From Periplaneta americana (lineage: Eukaryota > Arthropoda > Insecta > Blattodea > Blattidae): DNA of 64,000 nt. The stretch lies in assembly GCF_040183065.1 (NCBI RefSeq), contig NC_091124.1:95808501-95872500 (forward strand). Reading direction: 5' to 3'. The notes below the pieces were generated by a model. The model saw nothing but the letters and a program-made list of their open reading frames with translations. It had not been told where the DNA came from and ran no database searches. A program made the position numbers and the translations under genes. Of this stretch, positions 43,296 through 53,909 are shown in pieces; position 1 is the stretch's first letter, and each line of letters begins with the position of its first letter.

Positions 43296-44856
43296 CACTC
43301 AGGGACAAAAAAAACCGGACACTTTAATATTTGCTGGTATTTTGCAAAATATTATCTTCTCATACAATATTATGGTAGCCATCTGTTGTTATGGAGACGT
43401 GTATACATTGTTGATTGTTTTTTGTTTTATAAACAAGCCATTACAACCAAATATTCCAATTTTGCTTTCGTAGTCTCAGCTATAACAATTTTGTCTTAAC
43501 CATTTTGTGCTTCATTGTCGTTATCATTCGTTATTTCTTTATTTTTACATTTTGTGAGTTTAAGTGGGGTTGTAACATTTGTCTTAAAACAAGATGCGAC
43601 CTGAAGATGTGACTCGAGCTGTAGTCCTTTACGATAATGGACGCAGTGTACGTTACATTGCAAATGTTATGAATATGGCTAGAAGCACAACCCATGATGC
43701 CATAAAACGGTATAGAGAGACCCTAGGATATCCCAGAAGACCAGGTTCGGGTCGTCCAAGAGCTACAAATCCAAATGAAGACAGATATATGGTGTTGAGA
43801 GTTCTTAGGGAGTGCAACCTGCCAGCTACTAGTGTAGCCCAGCAATTTGTTAACATGCATGGACGCCCAATTTCGGCCAAAACAGTTAGAAGGAGGTTGA
43901 AAGAAAGTGGACTGATATCAAGTAGACTTGCAACTGGTCCCAGACTTCTCAGGATGCATCGAGTTGAATGACTGCGTTTTGCAAATTATCACAAGGATTG
44001 GAGAAATGGACAGTGGAGCTGTGTTCTGTTCACCGATGAGTCCCGTTTCAATCTGTACTCATCTGATGGACGTGAAAGAGTTTGGAGAAGGAGGGGAGAA
44101 CAATTTTCACAGTGTTGCATTTCCGAAAATGTGCCGTATGGAGGTGGTGGAGTGATGGTTTGGGCAGGAGTGTGTACGGATGCTCGTACAGAGTTGGTTT
44201 TTGTTGAAAATGGAAGACTAACAGCTGATAGGTATATAAATGAATGTTTGGCTGATCATGTTGTGCCATTTGGCCAATTTGTAGGCGATAATTTTGTTTT
44301 AATGCATGATAATGCACGGCCGCATATTGTCCATGCGGTCGGAGATTATCTCCAAGAAGTGGAAATCCATGTTCTTCCATGGCCAGCAAGGAGTCCAGAC
44401 ATGAACCGAATTGAACACGTGTGGGACATGATGGGACGGCGTGTTAAGAATAGACACCGAGACCAGAATCGTTACAAGAGTTGAGGCGAGCACTTGGCGA
44501 AGAATGGGAACTTATTCCTCAAGAAGACATTGCTAACCAAATTGAGAGCATGCCAAGACGTATGGATGCAGTTACTCAAGCCAGAGGGGGTAATACCCGT
44601 TACTAAAAAGAGTGTTTAATGTTTAAGGCACCATAAAGTGAAAAAACAGTTAGACCAAACGATGCCATAGTTATACGCCCTTTGTAATTTTTCGTAAATT
44701 TTCTCATCAGAGATTTTTATTTTTTTTTCAAATGTTGTCGTATAAGGTGCTAAATGGAACATTATTTTGTTTAAATGGGTTTTGTTTCATTTTGAAATAA
44801 TTGGCAACAAAATACAAGCAAATATAGAAGTGTCCGGTTTTTTTTGTCTCTGAGTG
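43296..44856 (+). mobile_element. Tc1-type element, complete ends, in the 3' LTR
   Basis: 27-bp terminal inverted repeats (43296-43322, 44830-44856) begin CACTCAG and end CCGGACAC; 26 of 27 match. TA flanks both sides (43294-43295, 44857-44858). The uninterrupted 5' LTR reads GAAGATATTTTCTG at this spot, which proves insertion at that TA. Length is 1561 bp. Confidence 0.95.
43594..44606 (+). pseudogene. Tc1 (DD34E) transposase, nonsense- and frameshift-broken
   Basis: Starts MRPEDVTRAVVLYDNGRSVR. A paired-type helix-turn-helix (residues ~5-55, ITxVMNMARSTTHDAIKRY-like) is followed by a GRPRAT AT-hook-like motif and the second helix-turn-helix (SAKTVRRRLKESGL). The catalytic residues are D in LFTDESRF, D in MHDNARPH and E in NRIEHVWD, with exactly 34 residues between the last two (DD34E). 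An in-frame TGA at 43969-43971 stands where related proteins have arginine (CGA to TGA). Near 44475 a one-base shift moves the C-terminus (LRRALGEEWELIPQEDIANQ...ARGGNTRY, stop at 44604-44606) to another frame. Otherwise it is a normal length of about 337 residues. Two lesions mean it cannot make transposase as read. Confidence 0.9.
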
Positions 44857-45104
44857 TATTTTCTGTGCTACGAATTTATTTTGTTGTTTATTCTAAATAA
44901 ATGGTTGTGTTTAACATAGGGAGTGTGTGTTGTTACTTAACTACCTCGACACGTAGATTACCATCCTGATCATAACGTTTCATGGTAGGGTTATTTGGTA
45001 TTATTAAGATATTTATCTTTTATTCTATTAACAAAGAAGACCAACCAGACCCAGCGACGGTTCAACACTACTGAAAAGTTGTCGATGAATTTCTCACAGA
45101 TCCT

Positions 45105-45185
45105 CTTCCTGTTACGAAGCATTTAGTTTTATTGATCCATTTAAGAGATACTGACTTGTAACACTTTATGTGAGCTACTCTGTAT
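45105..45185 (-). repeat. dispersed repeat C, copy 2 (inverted)
   Basis: The reverse complement matches 35352-35425 ('atatctcttaaatggat', 'aataaaactaaatgc'). It lies immediately right of the LTR element. Confidence 0.7.
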
Positions 45186-45656
45186 GCACATTATAATGCA
45201 CCACATCATACCAACGACACACTCCTATGTGCATTCCATAGGATACACGGAGATATAATTTCCATGCTTGACCTCAGCATTAAGAGGTAATGTAGTCAGT
45301 ATATTGCTTTGACCACCTTTTATATTTTGGAAAGATCTGGTATTCAATCAGGCATTGAACACCAGAACCATTCTGGAAGTTATGACGAAATTAAATGCTT
45401 CCTTCACCTGGGCTTTAACCAGGTTCTTCCAGTCTATATTGAATCTACCTTCGTCTTCAATTGAAGAGAGAGGGAAAAGGAATCATATTTGTTGAAACCA
45501 TTAAATGACTACATTTACTTGCCTCCAGTTCTGTTGTCAAGTCATTCAAGCAGATTTCAGCATTACTAATGACCTCAACATGTATTGTTTCATTTCCTCC
45601 GCTTTTTTTCTCTTGAAGACAAAGTTAGATTCAAACTTTAAAAATCGTGCTTTCCA
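45186..45656. other. non-coding stretch
   Basis: Nothing recognised. Confidence 0.4.
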
Positions 45657-45921
45657 TATATCGTCACAGCACCTCCAAAATCCTCTATGTGTTTTTTTAA
45701 AACGATTTTGTAGGAGAAAGAAAAAAGCATCGTTACTCTTAATTTTCTTGATTTTCAAAGCTACTTTCAGTATAACTTCAATAAATGCAAGAAAAGTGAT
45801 TAAATTATACCGCAAATAGGTTTGAAAATCAAGGAAATTAAAAGTAACATTTGCTTTTCTTTTTCTCTTGCAAATTATTTTAAAAAAACACAGCGGATTT
45901 TGGAGGCACAGTGATGATATA
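45657..45921. mobile_element. foldback MITE with ~100-bp arms
   Basis: The left arm 45657-45760 ('atatcgtcacagcacctcc', 'aaaatcct', 'tttttttaaaacgattttg', 'cttaattttcttgattttc') pairs with 45821-45921 with about 80-85% identity around a 60-base centre. TATA-like ends suggest a TA target. Opposite-strand frames of 104 and 148 codons here arise from the palindrome and are not genes. Confidence 0.85.
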
Positions 45922-45929
45922 ATTAGTAA

Positions 45930-46155
45930 TGTGTGGTTGATGGTCAGCTGAATTTCAATACCGAGTACAGAATGAGTAGTATTTGAATTCATATGGTGAA
46001 AAGTACATAAAAATTAATTTTAAAAGTCACAATAAAATGTGAAGTACCGGTACAATATTTACAGTCTATTCAGTTAAGTACCTTAACAATTCAGGAGAAA
46101 TGTGAAATTAAGTGCCGTAGAAGTCTACACCTGTGCTAGATATAAAACTCTGTTT
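45930..46155. other. non-coding spacer
   Basis: No feature. Separates the foldback from the hAT relic. Confidence 0.4.
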
Positions 46156-46159
46156 GACA

Positions 46160-47662
46160 AGCCGACAAAAAGAATATACGAGGAGGTTTAATTGTGATGT
46201 GTATAAGAAGTTTGTGTGGTTGAAAGGCTGTGATATTAAAAATGCGCTATTCTGTTTTCCATGTCTTTTGTTTGGTAGCGATTCTAACTGGACTCAGAAA
46301 TGAAAAGATTAATAAACATGTAAATTCGGCGAAACAGATAAGTAACTCCTTGAACTTGGCTGAGTTGAGAAGAGTGAATATTTAGGAGAGTTTAAGTTCA
46401 ACTCATAAACAAGCTGTTGAACATAACAACAGCGTGAGAAAAAACAAAGAAGTGTTGTCTAGAAATTATTGACTGTATCAAGTTTTGTGGAACCAACAAG
46501 TTAACATTATGAGGGCATAATGAAAAGATAGGGTCTGACAATCAAGGAATATTCCTCAATTTGGTGAAATATACAAGTGAAATAGATTCGATGTTCAAGT
46601 CCACTTGGAGACCTCTTCGCCATTTATAGACCTGTAAAATGAGCTATTGGAATGTATATTGGACGTATTCAGAGAGGAAATTTTAGCAGAGATTGAGGAA
46701 GCCGAATTTGTCTCTGTTCTTGCTGACGAGATCACAGATATATCTGGAAATTTGTGATTGTGGTTGTAGTTCGGTATTGTAACAAAGAAGAAAAAGCTGT
46801 GGAGAGGTTCTGGGGTTTCTTTAACACAACCGAACAAGATGCAAATGCAATATCAGAGCTAGAAACAATTTTAAAACAAAGAAAGATAAGCTTATTGGAC
46901 AGAGCTACGATGAAGCAGCTATGATGAGTGGTGTATTAAATGCAGCACAAGCAAAAGTTAGAGATTGTTACAAATATGCATATTTTGTGCATTGCTATGC
47001 CCATTGGTTGAATCTCATAATGGAAAGAGCCGCTAAACAAAATACAAAGGCTCGCAGTGAAAACTGTGAAAATGAAAACCCTAGCAAGCGTAGTAAGGTC
47101 AAAGGGAATCAGACAAGGGTTGCGGCAGCCAAGGAGTGTGTGACTTCATTATCACACAAGCTAACACTCGATTGCAATTCATAGATCATCTTATAGTACC
47201 TTCTCTTCTGTGTCAAGAAAAATTTTAATGCTACCAAAGATCATTTCCTGAAAACCTAAATGTATATATGAAGCTTTTTCCAATGTCTGATAAAGACAAA
47301 CTAAAAAACCGGACCTCACTGTGTTGTATCAGAGACAAAAATTCAGAAATATCAGTGACGCAGTCAAGCTCTTGCAGTTTTTTCTATCTGAGAATTTGCA
47401 GGCCTCATTTTCAGAAGTTGTGAAACTATTACGCATAGCTATCACCATACCAATGACAACTTCCAAACCAGAACGTTGCTTTTCTTATTTGAAAAGAGTA
47501 AAATCCTATCTTAGAAATACGATGAGAGAAGAGAGACTGATTGCATTAGCCATGTTGTCCATTGAAAAGACTATGTTAAACGACATCTCAGACTTTAATA
47601 AGAAGGTGATTCAAAAGTTTGCAACCTACAAGACAAGGCACATGGAACTAATCTTTAAATAA
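46160..47662 (+). pseudogene. hAT transposase relic, ZMYM1/TTF-type
   Basis: Ordered pieces in several frames: YKKFVWLKGCDIKNALFCFP with CLLFG (TTF zinc finger, ~46195-46290), AEFVSVLADEITDIS (~46705; the first catalytic aspartate region), GQSYDEAAMMSGVLNAAQAK (~46900), YAYFVHCYAHWLNLIMERAA, and from 47321 a clean frame with SEVVKLLRIAITIPMTTSKP, ERCFSYLKRVKSYLRNTMRE and ERLIALAMLSIEK, the hAT dimerisation domain, ending at 47662. The region between 47184 and 47320 is too short for the usual insertion domain, so a deletion is likely. There are many stops. It belongs to the same broad family as the pseudogenes at 12.6-15.1 kb and 63.5 kb but is not a close copy. Confidence 0.8.
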
Positions 47663-48106
47663 GGCAAGTTGCATGATTTATAATGTATGCAGCCCCTCTG
47701 AATTCAATACCCACGAGTCACCACTGTTATTAATTATATTGTTTTAAATTTTCATTATTTCTTGTACTTCCATTTGCACATGGTGTCCAGATGGTAACTC
47801 TCTGAAACAGTCAACATATCACATGAAGGGCCTGATGCACTGGTTCTAGTGGATGAAAAAGATTGTACTTTATGACTTTTTAAAGTATATCTTTAATTTG
47901 TAGCATTTCTCTATTATGTATAATAAAAATTATTTCTGAACCATAGAAATTCTAATTACAATACGTAACAAAAAATTGTTTATGTTCATTTCTTAGTGTT
48001 TATTGGATGAATTCGACTGCTGAACATGAATATACCATTAGTTTCTTCCAAATGTCGATACTTTTTTAAATAAACAACTATTATGGTTTTTAATAATTTG
48101 CTAATA
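47663..48106. other. non-coding stretch
   Basis: Nothing recognised. Confidence 0.4.
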
Positions 48107-48338
48107 CAGAGTTGGGCAGATAAAACCGGCCCGCCTCATTTCATTTGATTTCAAATTATGTTGTCTATCTTTTATTCCGCATGTTTAGTTACATTGTTGC
48201 TTGTTACATGCTATAACTTACAAATGATTTATAAACTGTTCTGTTTGTTGTTGCAATGTAAAGAGTTGTTTTGTGAATAAGAATAGTTCTTTCAAATCAA
48301 ATGAGATGAGACGGGTCGGTTTTATCTGCCCAACCCTG
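48107..48338. mobile_element. 232-bp TA-flanked MITE
   Basis: The left end CAGAGTTGGGCAGATAAAAC and the right end ...GTTTTATCTGCCCAACCCTG form arms of about 44 bases. TA flanks both sides (48105-48106, 48339-48340). A Tc1/mariner-type non-autonomous element is likely. Confidence 0.9.
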
Positions 48339-48573
48339 TAATTTTTAATTTTCCGCTCTTTTGTGATAATCTTAGTAGTTCAAAGCGATTATCAGTAAAT
48401 GGCAATGACGTTTTTCATTAGTAACATCAGTGTACATCGACATCTTTAATTGTCATATCTATGTATATCGATATTTTGCACAAAACGTCTTCCTGTTGTT
48501 TGTGAAATTCTAAATTGCAACTACTGCAGTTCAGTGATTATGGAAACGATTGATTCTTGTTTTTTGGTGAAAT

Positions 48574-50251
48574 ATGTCAGTATCCAGACGTTGTAAATTG
48601 CCTGCAGACTCATTTTGTTATGTTTGTGGACATTATATCGCATCTAAAAAAGTGAAACATAAAATTGTGTTTGGGACAAAGTTCTGTATCGCTTACCAAG
48701 CTTATTTCAGTGTAGCGGTTGGAGACCAAACTGTTGGATGGATTTCTCATGTGTCTTGCGATAGCTGTAGGTCTACCTTAGAGAGTTGGCTACATGGAAA
48801 AAGAAAATCTATGGCTTTTGCAGTTACTCGAATATGGAGAGAGCCAACCAACCATCACGACAACTGTTACTTTTGTATGGTTGACATTACACATTATAAA
48901 AGTACAAAGAACAGAGCACATTCCATATCCTAGCATACAGTCATCTATTGCTCCAGTACCGCACTCTGAGGAGTTGCCAATTCCATCGCCACCACAACAG
49001 AATGTATCTGAAGATGAAGATGTACAAAATCCTAGTGATGACAGTGATTTCTGCAATAATGACGAAAGCCAAACAAATAAACCACAGTTCTTCACTCAAC
49101 AAAAATTGGACGACCTTATAAGGGAGTTGGAACTAACCAAATCAAAGGCCGAACTCCTTGCATCCTGTCTTAAGGAACATAACTTGATTGCTAAAGGATA
49201 CAAAATAAACAAAATATAGAGTAAGACATAAGGATTTTGAGTGCTTCTATGAAATATCTGAAAATCTATGTCTTTGTAGCAATGTTAATGCTCTTTTTCA
49301 ATATATCCAGATTCCTCATAAATCAGACCAGTGGCGTCTTTTTATAGACAGCTCAAGCAGTAGTCTTAAAGTTGTCCTACTACAATGGGAACAAATTTTC
49401 TTCCATTCCAGTGGCTCATTCTGCACAGCTGAAAGAAATGTATGAAAATGTCAAGCTGCTCTTGGAAAAATTCAACTATGGAAGCCACAAGTGGGATATT
49501 AGTGATGATTTTAAAATGTTGGGGTTTCTTTTTGGGCTTCAAGGTGTCTACACCAAATATTCCTGCTTCCTCTGCCTATAGGACAGCAGGGCAGACGGTC
49601 AGCATTACACCAGGAAACACTGGACAAAAGGAAAAGAATTGAAGCCAGGCACACACATTGTAATAAATGAACCTCTTGTGTCTACAGAGAAGATTCTGTT
49701 ACCCTCACTGCATATCAAACTTGGACTAATCAAACAATTTATCAAAAGTATGAACAGTAACTCTGAGGCTCTAGCTCTCATCAGACAAATGTTCCCCAAG
49801 TTATCTGAAGCAAAAATATAAGGTGGAATTTTTACCGGGCCACAGATTCGAGTGATGTTACAGTCTAAAGAACTTGTAGATGTTATGACTCTTGACGAAT
49901 GCAATGCTTTTGAAGTGTTTAGAATGGTAGTGCAATGGTTTTTTGACAACAAAAGAAGTGACAATTACAAGAAACTGATTGAGAATTTGATGCAGAATTA
50001 CCGTGTGCTAGGGTGCAGAATGTCAGTCAAAATGCATTATTTGTTTTCTCATATTAATTTCTTTAGACCAAATTTAGGAGATGTAAGCGAGGAACATGGG
50101 GAACGGTTTCACCAGGACATTCAGCTTATGGAAAGAAGGTATCAGGGTCGTTGAGATTGTGCAATGATGGGAGACTATATTTGGAGCATCGTATGTGCAG
50201 AGGAGTCAACAGAACATAAAAGGAGAAGCTGTTCTCGTGTACATTTCTGAA
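48574..50251 (+). pseudogene. transposon-like gene of unassigned family, broken
   Basis: One intronless protein of roughly 550 residues can be followed across frames. The N-terminus (MSVSRRCKLPADSFCYVCGH) is cysteine-rich, with C-x2-C pairs at CYVC and CYFC, H-x2-C-x2-C at HVSCDSC, and the motif TRIWREPTNH. An acidic/Ser-Pro linker follows, then QWRLFIDSSSSSLKVVLLQ, SIPVAHSAQLKEMYENVKLL, LLPSLHIKLGLIKQFIK, FTGPQIRVMLQSKEL, RVLGCRMSVKMHYLFSHINF and EEHGERFHQDIQLMERRYQG. I have seen this domain order as recurrent uncharacterised proteins in insects and cnidarians but cannot name a superfamily. Breaks: shifts near 48920, 49375 and 49590, a TAA at 49819-49821, and TGA at 50152-50154 where related proteins have tryptophan. 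The aspartate in FIDSS may be catalytic, but that is inference only. Confidence 0.6.
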
Positions 50252-50254
50252 TGA

Positions 50255-51130
50255 TGGTATTGTTGTTTTCCTTTTTTCAGTGTTATTCAGTATTATTTGA
50301 ACTTGTGTGAACCACTATAGAATGTATTGTATATTAGATTTCACTTTATTTCTCTAGTTATATTAAGTAAACATGTAATTTTGGTTGTTTTTAAGAATAT
50401 TGAAGAATGGATTATTACATCCAAAATATCGACATTGGGAAAAAAACCACCCCTATATTCATAATCAACATCACCAAATTAAGCAATAAACACCAAAAAA
50501 TAAGGTAAACAAAAAGTTGCTCAAATTTTGTTACGCAGTGTTAATTGTGAAGATTGTTTCACTCAGTGTGACATCTGGAAAAAAGGACTAAAAAGTGAAG
50601 ATTCCATGTATGAACAATCTAAGCATTTTTTACTAAGTTCATTCTTTCTCCTTCACTCACACACTGCAGACAATGATCGTGAAGCAATTGAAAGGAATGG
50701 TGGAAGACCATGGAATTCTGTTCTGTCTTTACTCAGAACTTTGATCCACATCACAATAACACCTTTCCAAGGTTACTTTGATTTCTGGGAATAAAAATAA
50801 GTCGCATGGTGCTAAGATTATCGAATTACAATAGATGAGACAACACACATTTTTTTTTGTGCTGATCAGAAACTTCCTAGTAATGAAAGCCCTATGACTT
50901 AGTGTGTAGTCAGGCAATAGGAACAAACTGTTTTCTTCTTGACACTTACACTGTAAACAAGGGAATCTCTGAAACAAACACTTCAAAATTTCCAGATAAT
51001 AGTAACTGTTTGGTCACTGGTCACAAGCATTTTGTGCACAACTCCTTTGCTGTCATACAAAATAACTTACAGTCTTGTTTATGTTTTATACAGCGGAACC
51101 TCGATACAACATATTACTATGATCTACCAA
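50255..51130. other. non-coding stretch
   Basis: An 88-codon frame at 50528-50794 shows no recognised domain. Otherwise nothing. Confidence 0.35.
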
Positions 51131-51788
51131 AGTTGTTGTTGTTTTCTAATGCCAGGCGTTTGACAATAAAGTCATTTGACCTCTTACACTCCATATTTTT
51201 CAAAGATATTATCATGGCCAGCCACTGAAGCACAGAGTTTGAGGTGTTAAATGGCAAGTTGTAGCCGATTTAAGTGAACACCATATTTTAACGTTTTGGT
51301 GGCTACTTCATTCACACACAACCCCCAGAATGTCTGGAGGACCACACCTGCTGTTGGTCGATGGGTCCATTGGACCTAGCTGGGAGATCTTGTTGATCAC
51401 CAGCTTTCCCTCCTTAAGCCACTGGAGGACGATTTTAGTGCCATAGCAGGTCAGCACTAGGAACAGAAAAGTAGAAAGAGGAGGAAGGAAAGGGAAATGA
51501 ACCCCTAGGCCTTGAATGCTCTAATGCCGTCGGGGTCGAAGAAAGTAAGAGCTCAGTCAGAGGACTGGATAGGAAAGGGTAAAGAGGGAATTAGGTATTG
51601 AATAGAGGAAAATTATACCAAATTCAGTCATTAACTCATCAAGCTGACCAGTGCTAATTGATGAGTAGCCCCTTCCTTTAGTTCAGCTTGTAAAATTATG
51701 CTTACTAACAGCTGCACCACGGGAAGGTAGGGATGGGACATTGGGTATTTGTCCAGGTTGGTTCCTTAAAGCCTTCAATGGGAAGGAT
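51131..51788. repeat. dispersed repeat A, copy 2
   Basis: Direct repeat of 28797-29396, about 22 kb away. It retains a segment ('tcaaagatattatcatggcc' to 'gaggtgtta') that copy 1 lacks, so it is the more complete copy. Confidence 0.85.
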
Positions 51789-51889
51789 TATATAGAATAT
51801 AGCCTATTATTTCTGTTGAGAATTTAACCAGTAAATTTATTCTGATGAAAGAGCTAAGTACATATGGAGTTTCAGTGCAGTAATTCTGC
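51789..51889. other. spacer
   Basis: No feature seen. Confidence 0.4.
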
Positions 51890-52045
51890 ATTTCCATATG
51901 GTGAAAAATTGGTAGAACGGAAAAAAATTCTCTCTGGCACCGAGACTCGAATTCGGGTTTCCAGCTTTATGTGCTGGTGCTTTATCCACTAAGCCACAGA
52001 GAGAAGAGAGAATTTTTCTCTGTTCTACCGATTCTTCACCATCTC
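51890..52045 (-). repeat. tRNA-like sequence inside a foldback
   Basis: The minus strand reads GTGGCTTAGTGGATAAAGCA (A box), an anticodon-arm-like CCAGC-ACATAAA-GCTGG, and CCCGAATTCGAGTCTCGG (T-arm with B box). This tRNA-like core sits between inverted arms, 51899-51938 and 52003-52043 ('atggtgaa-aat-ggtagaac', 'aaattctctct'). Confidence 0.65.
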
Positions 52046-52423
52046 AACACAACAGTTTTCTGGGGACTAGAAAAATTGTATTATGTTGTATTGAAGGATT
52101 ATGAAATTTTTTCCAAATTTTCTATTGTGAAAGAGAGAGTATAGTAGAAGTAACTATGAAACATTACATATTGTGAAATAACATTTATTCACAATTTGAT
52201 TACCGGCACTCTGTTTGATTTTTCTTCTACACCTACCACTTTAATGAAAGTAATCCCATGTCTGTCTTTAAAACGTTGTAGCCAACTGTTGTTTGCTTTG
52301 AAGTTTGAATCACATTGACAGAATTAACTGCATTTGACATACAATAGGGCCTGTATGACACTTCTGCCTGGCTAAACAGTAAAATTTATGTTCTTTCTTT
52401 GTTTCATTCTTGGTTTATGACAC

Positions 52424-52473
<50 letters not shown>

Positions 52474-53393
52474 CTATAGTTCTTCTCACACATTTCCTTC
52501 TCAAATGGTGTCAGTTTATGATGACCTTCAGCATAGCACTTTTAAGAACAATCTCTCTTTGGATTCATATTCACCTCTGGTAGATGACAGCACCAGTTGA
52601 TGTCTCGTAACACTAGTCCCGTGTTTCAGTTGCCGCACTGTGTGATCTAGTACTTAAAACATTTGTACGAAATTTTTTTTTTACCAAAAAGGCAAATATA
52701 TTTGTTTAATATTCTGTCCTAAATTTAGCCTTGATCTGTCATTTTTAAAGGTCTGAGAGCCATTTTTAAAATGCTATGCGCAGGTCTTTTAAACTGTCAC
52801 ACCCAGTAAAAATTGTGTTTTCTCAAAACTACGTTTGTGATCAGTAGAAGGTCCCTAGGGGCTTCTATTTGCTCTGATTTATATGAAACTTTTCAGCATA
52901 CTCCAATGGGTACCGTACACAAAGTTGTGCATGAAATCAGCTCTTCAGTGTAAACTTTTCATGATATAGATTTTTAACTTTAAAAAGTCAAAGAATATTA
53001 TTGAGTAAAAATTATGATTTCTATTAACATTTTTATCTCATTGACAAATACTCAAATCTAAAAATCCATGCACAGTTTTCCTAATCGTGAGATGTAATTT
53101 AAAAAAATGCAATTAACAAATCTGAAGCTGTGAGGAATGTTTTGAATTTATACATAATTTAATTAAAATAAGTGAAAATTATTACCTAAGGAACTAACGA
53201 ATCTTTATGAAATTTGTTACTATCATTTAAATGTACAGACACAAGAAACACAACGAATTTGAAAGCAATTGATAAAACATTTTTAAAGTTTCTCAGCTCA
53301 GTCCCAGTGTCCCTTTATAGGAACAATGGAATGATTTGAAATCACAATAAAAAACACAGGACAATATAAACTATAAGTAGTAACAACTCACAC
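52046..53393. other. non-coding stretch with a (CA)n run
   Basis: Apart from the CA microsatellite at 52420-52471, I see nothing I can name. The 52740-53000 portion has the look of a diverged dispersed repeat. Confidence 0.35.
52420..52471. repeat. (CA)n microsatellite
   Basis: About 25 CA dinucleotides with one interruption (CGCA). Confidence 0.97.
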
Positions 53394-53603
53394 TTGCCAG
53401 TTGATGTCAAACATGTAAAGGAAAATTATCCAGATTGTACACGGTTTGTTCCCCACAGCTTGACAGAAGATCATGATGTGACTGTATTGGATATGCCTTA
53501 TATATCACAGAAAATGCTCCAAGAAAACAAAATTCTTGGAATCGATTTATTGCAACAGATAGCTCTGAAACAAAGTACTGAATTACGGAACGGGAATGCG
53601 TAG
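53394..53603 (+). CDS. hypothetical short coding fragment
   Basis: A 69-codon open frame (MPVDVKHVKENYPDCTRFVP, then SLTEDHDVTVLDMPYISQKM) with balanced, protein-like composition, unlike the homopolymer-driven frames around it. I do not recognise a family. It has no visible splice context, could be an exon of an unseen gene or an element fragment, and may be chance. Confidence 0.25.
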   Translation: MPVDVKHVKENYPDCTRFVPHSLTEDHDVTVLDMPYISQKMLQENKILGIDLLQQIALKQSTELRNGNA

Positions 53604-53909
53604 AAACTGTGGCTTCAGGGGGAGGGGGAAAGTGACTGCTGATTTGCTTGAAATGTAGTAAAGGTTTTAGTCATCGAGAATTTGTCTCTTAACTGTAACT
53701 TCTTTTTTCTTCATTGATAGCACAAACTTTAGTCTGTCGGGAGCACTAAGGCTCACTATGATTGTCATTGGAGAGGACAATAGAATATCCATTATCCATC
53801 TCAACTACTGTACTGTGAGTTATTTGCATCAAAAAGAAAGAACGCGATTTTTAAGTGGTATAGAGTGATGGTTTTAGACTGCTCTTTTCTAGTTCCTGAA
53901 TTGTTCATA

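Larger units (their letters stand above)
37281..45064 (+). mobile_element. LTR retrotransposon (Ty3/Gypsy-like), gag-protease only, with nested Tc1
   Basis: Direct long terminal repeats at 37281-38501 and 42114-45064 bracket a degenerate gag, a retropepsin and about 1.4 kb with no reverse transcriptase, RNase H or integrase motif. The LTRs differ by roughly 15-20 single bases over 1.2 kb, once the Tc1 and a duplication in the 3' copy are set aside. That indicates a fairly young insertion despite the lost pol. I see no clear target duplication outside the LTRs (GGGGA versus ACACT). Assignment to Ty3/Gypsy rests on the CCHC gag and the DTGS protease only. Confidence 0.8.
42114..45064 (+). repeat. 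3' LTR, enlarged by a duplication and a Tc1 insertion
   Basis: Same sequence as 37281-38501, starting after a G-rich polypurine tract (42115-42126). Removing the Tc1 with its TA duplication (1563 bp) and one extra 165-bp unit leaves about 1223 bp, matching the 1221-bp 5' LTR. Confidence 0.85.

Noticed and set aside
45546-45992. 148-codon minus-strand and 104-codon plus-strand open frames
   Set aside because: Both lie over the palindromic foldback at 45657-45921. They mirror each other and have no domain; the structure explains them.
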